A DNA stretch of 64,000 nucleotides. It comes from Sipunculus nudus. Taxonomy: Eukaryota > Annelida > Sipuncula > Golfingiida > Sipunculidae. This document shows, piece after piece, positions 33,355 through 45,300 of this stretch (its first letter is position 1; every line of letters starts with the position of its first letter). Where the stretch lies: positions 54,478,370-54,542,369 of the forward strand of contig CM049307.1 in assembly GCA_026874595.1 (NCBI GenBank), in the 5' to 3' direction. Under the pieces are notes generated by a model. The model made no database searches. It saw nothing but the letters and a program-made list of their open reading frames with translations, and was not told the DNA's origin. Position numbers and translations under genes: made by a program.

Positions 33355-36300
33355 GTGCACAAACAATTTTTACCTGAGCTGACTGTAAGTCATCTTAATT
33401 GTAGTGATGGTCCTTGTCCATTGGTTGTTAACAGGGCACAAATCATTAAACATAATTTCACACCTGAAAGTTTGCTTATCATTATTGGAGGCAAAAACAT
33501 ACCAAACCTGGAAGTTGAAGTGACCTCATTCATTCAAGAATTCAAGCACAACCTGCCGCTATCAATTGAAAACCTTTTGTTACACTTCAGGATTGCCTAA
33601 ATCAAAAAAACCTATCTTTTATAGTGCGGTTCATCATTTTTTTTCTGTCTACTTGAATGGAATTAGGTCAATACTGCATAATTTGTAGACGTTGCAGGCT
33701 GGGACAAAATGTAGACCAGCATGAAAGATCTGTATTCTCTTAATAAATTAACCGATGAAGCTAGAGAGATTTTTTCCAGAATGTAACTATATCTGACTCA
33801 TAATTAAGTTTACATCAGGAATTAGATCAGGGTATTTGGACTTTTAAAGCTATTAACTTGCATGTTAAATAACTGCTATAAATTTTAAGACCAAATTTTT
33901 TAATTTCATGTCCTGTAACAAGTTTTCCTTCAGGCATGTGCCACCCTTTTCATTAACTGCATATATATTTTTTACCATAATGGAACATGCCTGGGTTTTG
34001 TAGTGTCTATATATATGTCACCAGAAATCGGTGACAATATGTACGGTGTTTTGTATCATAGTTTAACGAAGTCTGTTCTCTATTGATATTGACGTGAAGC
34101 GTCATCCTAAAGCGTTGACAGGTCTTGATTGTATATATATATATTGTGTATTCTTGTATGGAATCCCATCGGCTATCAGCTGATTTATCCGTGTCACGCA
34201 TCGTGTGTAATTATTACATTTGGTATGTGGGTCGCCATGGTGACGCTAACAGTCAAACTAGGTCACATATATCCTTATATGGGACACTTGAGAAATAAGC
34301 CAATCAGAGAACCGGATCGCCGTATTGTGACGACGATTGTGACGTCAGAGTTCAGGGATAGACGCTGGAAGCTGCCTTCAGTTGGGTCTTGAAGCTTGAG
34401 GTGGCAGCACGCACGCACGGGAGTAGGAACATTGAAACGCCAGGAACAGCATAGAAGCAAGCTTCTACATGAGGCAAGGACCCAGCTCATGAGAACTCAG
34501 CCGTGCTGCCGACGGAGCTTCGTATTGGCGATAAAGTGAGAGAGCGCGCTCATCACCTGCCGGCCTAGTTCAGCTTGACCTAGATACATAACCGCCGTAA
34601 GCCGAGAAACCATTGCTACACGAGCAAGGTCAAGGACTCTAAGCTCTACGTAAACAAAGAGCGCTATTGCATTCATGTGAACGTGAACCTACCCGGGTCG
34701 CTGACAAGCAAGATCAGTTGAAGATCGCTAAACTCAGAAAGACTAGATCTATATGGTACTAACCATATGCTAGATTCTGCACAAAACAGTAACCAGAGAT
34801 CTCTGAAGGAACTGGACTTTATGGTTTATTATACAAACCATGGACTCAGTAAATATCCTATAATTTTAATGTGAAGAACTGTCGTATTGACACATCAACG
34901 CACACACTCACATTTGTGTCTCTGTAAGTATTGTCTTGAATTATATTTGTGAATTTAACCTGATGTCTCATAGTTTCTATTGCTCTGGGTGTATGATTGT
35001 CTGGTATTTTAATACACGTCCTTAAAAGAACCTGGAAATGTCACCTGTAATGACCGGGATCTAATTTCTTGATGAGTGAAATCAAGTGGCGAGCGTAAAC
35101 CCATCGTATGGTTTTAAAGGATATATCCGTTGTAAAGTTTTCACGTTAAGTTAGGGGTGACATTGTATGGCGAGCGTGCCAGGATATAATTAGCCTTAAA
35201 AAAAACTGGCTAATTACAGTAAGTTTCAGAAGTTTTGAACTGAGAAAACAGTACTGAAACCAGACATTCATATACTCAAACCAGAGTTGATCTGAATTAA
35301 TAATTGGAAATGACACCAAACTGATGTTATAGTGTATACTTGCTCAATGAAATTACCCCACTATTAGGAGTTAATATTTATTCAGTGAGAATATTACCTG
35401 AAGCACAACATTGTTTCAGGATTAGCATATACCTTGAAGATTTGGCTAGAACACATGCATGTTTTGTGAGTAATGCTAGTTCAGTGATACCTGAACATCA
35501 TTACTGGTTTGATATAAACCCAGATTAGAGTGAAAATTTTTGATGTTTGTTAGATACGCCCTGGTATAATTTTTCCTACACTGGTTTGTGATTGGTCACG
35601 TGGTAGGGTCTCTTTACAGGTAAGTTTACCCCTCCCGATTGGCATGGTAATCATAGGTGCATGGTGTTTATTGATATTTTGATATCCATCCGTCCATCCG
35701 TCTGACCCTTCGTCCGACCTTCCGTCCGTCCGTATAAGTAGATTTTGATGCGTAGAGCTACCGTGGTGTAATTGTACGGATACGGCCGGTTCGTTAGGTT
35801 GGCTTTAACAGTACGTATTTACGGATTTTTAAGAGCGGATATTACTAGATACTGGAATCTTACTAGGTTAGAGCGTTACCATGGAGACGTTAGAGTCACT
35901 TGTTAGATGCGGACAGGCCTTGGGACTTAAGGACCAGGCTTTACAAGATTATGTTGAGGCTAGACGGCGTGCGGATGAGGAACGTGAGGAAAGAGCTAGG
36001 CAGCGGGAATTAGAGCGCGAGCGAGAGGCTAGAGCCCACGAATTAGAGGTTCTAAGGTTAAAGTCTGACTCTGGGGTTAAAGAAGAGAGAAGTAGGGATG
36101 TATTCCCGAAAATCCAGCTTCCACCTTTTGATGAGGCTCACGATCAGCTAGATGCGTTTCTTGAGCGATTTGAACGACTAGCTGTATGTCAAGGCTATGA
36201 TAGGGAGAATTGGGCGTTACACCTGAGTCCGTTACTGCGGGGTAAGGCGCTAGGGACTTACACACAGTTATAGGTTAGTGAGGCCATGGATTACGATAAG

Positions 36301-39300
36301 TTAAAGATAGCCTTGTTAAAGCGATACCAAATGACCGAAGAGGGTTATCGACACAAGTTTCGGACTTGTAGGCCTGAGCGAGGCGAAACGCCGAGTCAGT
36401 TTGCGGTGAGACTGAGTGGATACCTAGACCATTGGATAGGGATGGCAGGGGTCGGAGGTGACTACGACGGGGTAGTTAACCTGTTGATGTGTGAGCAGTT
36501 CGTAAACTGCTGTAGTAGGGATCTCTCTATGTTTTTGAAAGAGAGACGGTGTCGTGACTTTGATAGTATGGTAGACTTAGCCGAGAGTTATACGGAGGCT
36601 CACGGTGTACACAGCCTTACAGCAGGTCCTCGTTATGGCAATAATGTGCCGCGTCCAGCGCAACCGGTATCTCAGCCTAGAGAGAAGCGAGAGGTTGAGC
36701 GCAGTCCGGGCGGTCAGACATTTAAGCCATCAGGAGGCATCAGATGTTATTTATGTAATGAACTGGGACATAAGGCGCGGGAATGTAAGACTAGTGCCCG
36801 GTCGAGGCCTAGGTCTTCCCCCCAAGTAGGGCGTGCTGCTGGCGATCAGCAGAGGTATAGGACTAATTTTAGCCCCCCGTATAACCCAAAACAGAAACCG
36901 GAGACTATGTCAATGGCAGTAGTCGAGGCGGAAACGGAGACAGTCGGTGCGGTGAAACCGGAAGTAGAGAGTCCGAGTCAGTCGTTAGGATTTGCTGCCC
37001 AGACAGAAGGCGGAATCTCGTTACCTGTGTGTGAAGGGCTGGTGAATGGTAAGTCAGCGAGGGTGCTGCGGGATTCGGGATGTTCCTCGGCAGGAATACG
37101 TGAGACATACGTGGAGCCGAATCAGTTCACCGGACACCAGGTCGAGTGTAGGTTGTTCGACGGGTCTGTAAGACAATTTCCTACGGCTAGGATTAATGTG
37201 GACTGTGCGTACTTTGTCGGTACTATCGAGGCAATGGTGGTCGGGCATGCTGTATGTGATTTAGCGCTAGGTAACGTAGCGGGAGCGCGTGATCCGTATG
37301 ATCCGGACCCGACGTGGAAGTCTGAGCGGTCCTCAGGCATGGTGTGTGACGGTGTAGAGTCACAAAAGGAGGTGTCGTCCGCGGTGGAGACACGGAGCGC
37401 TGCACGAGAGAAACAGATACCGACGCGTAGCTTGAATGTTGCAAGCCCAGTTGCCGATGTGAGTCCGGCCGAATTTTTGAAGGCGCAGGAGGAGGATGGG
37501 TCTTTAGCGCCGTATTGGAGGCTAGCTAGAGAGGCTAGAAATGATAGTCCATTTAGAATTGAGGACGGATATTTAGTTCGGGTTGTGAGTGATAAACGGG
37601 GAGATCAAGATGGATCTCGAGTGGTGGTACCTCAGACGTTACGGTACGACGTAATGAGGATGGGCCACGAAGCGGTTATGGCGGGCCATCAGGGCATAGA
37701 CAAAACGCACGACCGCGTGAGAACTCAGTTTTTCTGGAAAGGGATGTATAATGACATTGCTGAGTTTTGCAAGTCTTGTCCCATTTGCCAGAAAACCATA
37801 CCGAAAGGCAAGGTGCCTGGAGCTACGTTAGGCCAGATGCCATTCATTGATGAGCCCTGGCGTAGAATTTCGATGGATCTGGTTGGGCCGATCCATCCAG
37901 CGTCTGAGAGAGGTCACAGGTATATTCTGACCGTTATGGATTATGCCACTAGATATCCGGAGGCTGTTGCTTTAAAGAACATAGATACAGTCTCTGTGGC
38001 TGATGCGCTAGTTGATATTTATGCGCGGTTAGGAGTGCCGTCAGAGGTGCTTACTGACATGGGAACACAATTTACATCAGACCTCATGCGAGAAGTTAGC
38101 CGTGTTTTGTCTGTAAGACAGCTCACCACTACTCCTTACCATCCTATGTGCAACGGAATGGTGGAGAGATTCAATGGAACGTTAAAGTTAATGTTGAAAT
38201 GGATGTGCGAGGAAAGACCGCGAGATTGGGATCGGTACCTCAGCGCCGTGCTTTTTGCGTACCGAGAAGCGCCACATGAGAGCACAGGGTTCTCACTCTT
38301 TGAGTTGCTCTATGGTAGGATCGTTAGAGGACCGATGCGGATTCTAAGGGATCTGTGGACCAAGCGAGATACTAGCGTCGAGACTAAAACCACGTACCAA
38401 TACGTCCTGGACCTACAAGACAAACTAAGCGACACATGCGTGTTAGCTAGAGAGGCGTTGAACAAATCAGCGAACAGACACAAACTGGTATATGATAGAG
38501 GTAAATGCACGCGCAGGTTTGAGGCCGGAGACGAAGTTTTGTTGTTACTCCCGACGGAGCGAACAAATTAATGGTACAGTGGAAAGGCCCCTATACTATT
38601 GTAAACAGGGTTGGGGACTTAGACTATCGGATTAAGATTGGCGATAAGGTTAAAACCTTCCACGTGAATATGCTGAAACGGTACCATGCTAGAAACGAGC
38701 CCCAGCATATTCTGGCAGCGGTAGCCAAGGGCGCACCTGATTCTATACATGATCCTGACGGTGTAGACGGGGAAACAGAGCACTGATAGACCTAAGACAA
38801 AGAAGGCTTTGCGAGCATTCCTAGGTCTTACAGGGTACTATCGAAAATTCGTGCCAAACTATGCGGAAATAGCGGTGCCCTTGACTGATCTAACGCGTAA
38901 AGGTCAACCTAACAAACTAGACTGGAAACCCGTACACGAGAACGCGTACTGTTCTCTAAAGGCTAAACTGTCAGACCCTCCCATACTGAAGCTACCTGAT
39001 TTCAGTAAACGATTTTATTTGAAATGTGATGCATCTGATGTGGGTATTGGCTGTATCCTGATGCAAAGACACGAGGGGATCATGCACCCAGTAGCTTATG
39101 CCAGTCGTAAACTATTGCCCAGGGAGAGAAATTACTCCACCATTGAGAAAGAGTCATTAGCAATTGTATGGTCTGTACAGAAATTTGAGATGTACCTGGC
39201 TTGTAGACCGTTCACCATTCAGACCCACCACAAACCATTAAAGTGTATTAGCAAATCAAAATGTGCTAATAAGAGAGTAATGAGATGGGCACTGGTTCTA

Positions 39301-42300
39301 CAAGAGTTTAGATTTGATATTGAAGCAGTGTCAGGTAAACTAAACCATGGACCTGATTTTCTTAGCAGACTGCCTGAGTGTTAGGATGTAATGAGCTATA
39401 ATGTTTAGCCAGTTAAGTCTAAACATGTACAAGATTTTGCCCTGTGTCATAGACCGTGGGCATGTACTAATGACAACTTGTTACATGACCCTTATGTATT
39501 GCTATGTATTGCTACATGTAAATATGTTTAGCTGGACCCTGTAAGATAGAACGATACGATGTATCGAGAAAATACTGTGTATTTTCCTTAAAAGGAGGGG
39601 GTGATGTCACCAGAAATCGGTGACAATATGTACGGTGTTTTGTATCATAGTTTAACGAAGTCTGTTCTCTATTGATATTGACGTGAAGCGTCATCCTAAA
39701 GCGTTGACAGGTCTTGATTGTATATATATATATTGTGTATTCTTGTATGGAATCCCATCGGCTATCAGCTGATTTATCCGTGTCTCGCATCGTGTGTAAT
39801 TATTACATTTGGTATGTGGGTCGCCATGGTGACGCTAACAGTCAAACTAGGTCACATATATCCTTATATGGGACACTTGAGAAATAAGCCAATCAGAGAA
39901 CCGGATCGCCGTATTGTGACGACGATTGTGACGTCAGAGTTCAGGGAGAGACGCTGGAAGCTGCCTTCAGTTGGGTCTTGAAGCTTGAGGTGGCAGCACG
40001 CACGCACGGGAGTAGGAACATTGAAACGCCAGGAACGGCATAGAAGCAAGCTTCTACATGAGGCAAGGACCCAGCTCATGAGAACTCAGCCGTGCTGCCG
40101 ACGGAGCTTCGTATTGGCGATAAAGTGAGAGAGCGCGCTCGTCACCTGCCGGCCTAGTTCAGCTTGACCTAGATACATAACCGCCGTAAGCCGAGAAACC
40201 ATTGCTACACGAGCAAGGTCAAGGACTCTAAGCTCTACGTAAACAAAGAGCGCTATTGCATTCATGTGAACGTGAACCTACCCGGGTCGCTGACAAGCAA
40301 GATCAGTTGAAGATCGCTAAACTCAGAAAGACTAGATCTATATGGTACTAACCACACGCTAGATTCTGCACAAAACAGTAACCAGAGATCTCTGAAGGAA
40401 CTGGACTTTATGGTTTATTATACAAACCATGGACTCAGTAAATATCCTATAATTTTAATGTGAAGAACTGTCGTATTGACACATCAACGCACACACTCAC
40501 ATTTGTGTCTCTGTAAGTATTGTCTTGAATTATATTTGTGAATTTAACCTGATGTCTCATAGTTTCTATTGCTCTGGGTGTATGATTGTCTGGTATTTTA
40601 ATACACGTCCTTAAAAGAACCTGGAAATGTCACCTGTAATGACCGGGATCTAATTTCTTGATGAGTGAAATCAAGTGGCGAGCGTAAACCCATCGTATGG
40701 TTTTATAGGATATATCCGTTGTAAAGTTTTCACGTTAAGTTAGGGGTGACAATATATAAGGATGATAATGTCACTGGGTCATGTAAGTGTTTTATCGGTT
40801 CAGTTGCTTCAAGAAATGGTCACAGTAATTAAAAAGTTATGTCACAAATGAGTTATTTTCTTACTTTTCAGTTGATATATTGTTGAAGGCAGCTGGTGAT
40901 GCTCCTATATTGAAGCAGAAGAAGTGGGCCGTAGAAAGATCGAAGAACGTGGGATGGATTATAGATTTTATAAAACGCTACATCAAGGCAGATGCATCAG
41001 AATCACTTGTGAGTATACAGTATGTGAAAACAATTTTTGTAAAGCCAAAGAAAAAAAGGTTTGGTTCTCAGCAGGGTTGGGTTTTAGCCAACTAAAACCT
41101 GTTTGGCCATCAGCCATGGCTAAAACTGGCTAAAACTAGGTTTTAACCACTTTTAGCTGGCTAAAGTTTGGCTAAAACTGTCAAATATTCAGTAAGAGCA
41201 AGAGTTGTACTTTTAAAATGCAATAATTGCAAGAATACATAAAAACAGAGTATCATGTTTATTTTAATTGCAAAAATAAAAATTTACATGATCCAGAAAA
41301 TAAATATATAAATACTCGTAATAATCACCAGGGTTTGGTTTTAGCCGGCAAAAACCTGTTTTAGCCATGGCTGATGAGTTAGTGATGAGTAAGAGCTAGT
41401 GTAGTGCTTATTAAAATGCATCAGTTATGAGAAAACAAAAATAGAGTACCATCTGATTTTAATTTAAAAAATAAAATCAAAACATTGATGTAGAAAATAA
41501 ACAAATATATTAATACACTTAAAATTCATGGTACCTCTCTGTGAGATGCGGCTATAAATTTCAAATAAATACAGTATTGATTGGGTCTACATATTAGGAA
41601 TATTGTCCATACAGAGTTCTTCTGAGGCACTTTTTTCAGAAATCAGTGCACAAGGGCAATTTTTAGCTCAGCTGACTATAAGTCATCTGAGCTATAGTCG
41701 TGGTCCATTGTTCGTCGTCCGTCCGTCCGTCCGTAGATGTGGCACGTTTTGAAACCCTAAGACCTAGGAATCCAAAATTCAGCATACTGTTAGATGTCCC
41801 CAAGATCTCCTACCAAGCCGAAAACTGGGTCTTTGAGACTTCGTTCCTTTGAGAAATTAAGGTAAAACCTCAGTTTTTTTTATCAAAAAAACGATTTTCA
41901 CACTTCAGGACTGCCTAATATCAAAACCACTCATCTGTTTTTCTTCATATTTACCATAAATATTCCTCTATATAGTTCCTATGTACATGCCGGAAATTAG
42001 GTCTGTATTATATTATTTAAAAAAGTTATAGGCCCAAACATAATACATTTTGTAAAAAATCAGGAAAGATATTTGATCACTTAACAAAAAACATGTTAAA
42101 GCTATGGACTTTTTTTCCAGTATTATAACTTTAATTAATCAAAATTAAATTGTATACCCAAAATTAGATCAAAATCTCTTAAAGTTTTTAAAATATTAAC
42201 AAAAATAAAAAATTGGTACCTTAAATTTTGCCCAACTTTGACCATGGCACTTTTTTCCTGTAAGTACTGTTGATCTAATTTTTACAGCATGTACAAATAA

Positions 42301-45300
42301 AGATTTAATCTGTTAAAATCTGAAATTTTAAAATAAAAGCTGCAAAATTAGGCTAGTTATTGAATTTTTTTGGAGGCTCTTGTTGTATTCCCTTACATTG
42401 TCAAGCAGTCCACTGTGGTCACTGTTGGTCATTCAGTGCAGCTCTCTATGCTCCCAAGGTTGTTGGCATAATGTTAGATGTCCCCAAGATCTCCTACCAA
42501 GCCAAAAACTGGGTCTTTGCGACTTCATTCCTTTGAGAAATTAAGGAAAAACCTCAATTTTTTATTAAAAACCTATTTTCACATTTCAGGACAGCCTAAC
42601 TACGAAACCACTCACCTGTTTTTCACCATATTTACCATAAATATTCCTTTATATAGTTCCTATGTACATGCTAGAAATTAGGTCTGTATTATATAATTTA
42701 AAAAAGTTATAGGCTCAAACATAATGCATTTTGTAAAAAATCAGGAAAGATATTTGATCACTTAACACAAAACATTTTAAAGCTATGGACTTTTTTTCCA
42801 GTAATATATCTTTAATTAATCAAAATTAAATTGTATACCCAAAATTAGATCAAAATCTGTTAAATTTATTAAAATATTAGCAAAAATAAAAAATTGGTAC
42901 CTTAAATTTTGCCTAAATTTGACCATTTCACGTTTTTTAGCTCAGCTGACTTTCAGTCATGCTGGGCTATAGCGATGGGTCTTTGTCCGTCGTCCTTCCG
43001 TCTGTCCGTCCGGCCGGCCGTCAGTCCGTTAGCAGGGCACAAATCGTAACCGTGGGGGCTAGGGCCATGAACCCTATGCAGTCTTAGAGGTTCTAAAAAG
43101 ATCTCCTTGCAAACCTGAAATTAGGTCACTGCGACCTATATTCTCGAAGTTATGGGGTGTGTTTGCACCCCCCCAGAAATAATTCTTTTAGCCAAAATTT
43201 TCATCCCAAACCTTACATCTTTCACATACAGCTCACCTACCAACAGGGGAAGAACCATAATTATTTGGAGGTCACAAGGTCAAAGGTCAAGGTCACAGAA
43301 CCAACTTCTTTGAAAAGCCTGTGGATGCATTTTAAGCCAAACCTTTCATCCCAATTCTTTGATCTCTCACATATAGCTCACCTACTAAGTGGGAGAAGAA
43401 TCCTATAGATGTTGAGGTCACAAGGTCAAAGGTCAGGGTCACAGGATCCACTTCTTTGAAAAGGTTGTGGACACATTTCAAGCTAGACCTTTCATTCCAA
43501 ACCTTTCAGCACTGATATCGCTTCTCTGCCAACAGGGGAAAAGACCTGTCAATTTTGAGGTCAAAGGTCAAGTTCACAGCACCCTCCTCTTGCGTGGAGT
43601 AATTTTCAGGCAAACTTTTCAATCTATACTTTCCATCTGTCATATATGGCTTACCTACCAATAGGGGAAGAAGCCTATTGATGTTGAGTTCAAAAGGTCA
43701 AAGGTCAAGTTCACAATATTGTTCTAAATGCTTGTGAACATATTTCAAGTGAAATTGTTCAACCCAAATCTTCAGTCTTTCACATATGCCACATCTATGC
43801 ATCACTCAATGTGATTCAAACTTCATATTTATGGGTCTTTTTGTATGAAGAAATAACTAATTGATTTTGAGGTCATCTGGTCAGGAGGTTAAAGGTTGCA
43901 GGTCTAAGTTATTCACTCATTGGTTGCCAAGTAATTACACCCGGCCAGATGTAAGTGGTTAGTAGTTACCAATCATTTAGAAAGAATCCAGTTGATATGT
44001 GGGCCAAAGGCCAAGGTCATAGGTCAGGTCAACTTATTTTGTAGACCATCTCTATTTTTCTTGTATATATAAGCTTGCACTCCAGCTGGTACATCTCACC
44101 GTGTGGCTGTAATTGTGAGTGACACTGGTGACATATGACTCCCTTTTGTATCAGGCTATTAAGTGATAAGGCTGAGTGATAAGTACCCCCTTACTGCATA
44201 ACAAAATACTGTTGTTGGAATACTTCAGCCAGGCATTAACACTATGAGAGTATAGTATTAAGGTTTAGCTACTGATTTATAAGATGATGGGAACATTTTG
44301 CAGTTTATTTTATGGAATCATAACAATTAACTTAGTTCCTAGATATCTGAATATTTTTATATAAATCACCACATATAAAAGCAAGTGTTTGTTCTCATAA
44401 TATGTGGATGTGTACTTGATTTAGGATAGCTTTATTTTATTACAAGACTCTTAGTCATGCTTTCTGCATTTCTTTTCTTTCAGTTTTGCAGTTTACCAAC
44501 CCTGCTGACCCCATTGAAAAGCAGAGTGATAATAAAAAATATTGGACCTACACTTTTACATTTGCATATCTATAAATCTGATATGAGCGCCTGAACATGC
44601 CTTTTGAATTGTTTTGGACATTCATTACTGTAACATCATTTGGAGATTTTGCCCCAAGTTTGGTCTCTTATTGGAGGATGTGTGATATCAAATGTCAGAC
44701 TTGTCAGAAATCCATTATGTCTGCCAGTTAGCCACCTTAGAAATCCTTTTTTAAGTGCAGTTTCAGTAATTTTCCTTCAATGTTTGGTCCGATTTAGAGA
44801 ATGGTTGTTGTCTGATTTCAGACCTGTCAGAAGTCCAAAATGGCCACCAGGCAACCATCTTTAAATTCCTTTTGATCATATTATCTAAAGAACTGTTAAA
44901 GTGAAGGCAGTCGGACGTATATTAATGTAATCTTGCAATGGATTGGGTCAAATATTTCTTAATAAATATTATCATCATATATGAAAGTGCAGTACAGTTG
45001 GCTTGTATTGAATAAAAATTCATACAGAAGCACCTGTTTCTCAATAATTCTTGCATGGATTTCCTTGATTTTTTGCTTTATATTTTGATCTTATATTTGC
45101 CCTTTGTGGTGTTCCTTTTGAGACTGACAGGTATCAAGTAAGCTATGGGAATAGTTCTGGATACCTTAACAATCATACATTTTCCTCAGACCATCAATTC
45201 ACTGTGTTTTAACCAGACATAGGTGATATATATTTCTGTTGTCGTAGAAAATTTCAACAAATTGGCAAATTGGTTCTTCAAAATTTGACTGGAAGTTGTG

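Larger units (their letters stand above)
34016..40751 (+). mobile_element. Gypsy-type LTR retrotransposon with integrase before RT/RNase H, defective
   Basis: A 6736-bp element inserted in ATG12 intron 1 in the gene's own orientation. It has paired 1147-bp LTRs (TGTCACC...GGTGACA termini), ATATA target duplications at 34011-34015 and 40752-40756, a primer-binding site, a polypurine tract, and gag, protease, integrase, GPY/F module and RT-thumb/RNase H remnants in that order. Integrase before RT is unusual for Ty3/Gypsy and matches the Gmr1-like lineage. It is defective: a stop in gag, a frame change before the GPY/F module, deletion of the RT fingers and palm, and a lost RNase H Asp. By eye the LTRs differ at 7 sites (about 0.6%) with no indels, so the insertion is young and was probably mobilised by an intact relative. 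Confidence 0.93.

Noticed and set aside
36077-37444. Minus-strand open frames opposite gag/protease
   Set aside because: They are antisense shadows of the retrotransposon coding frame.
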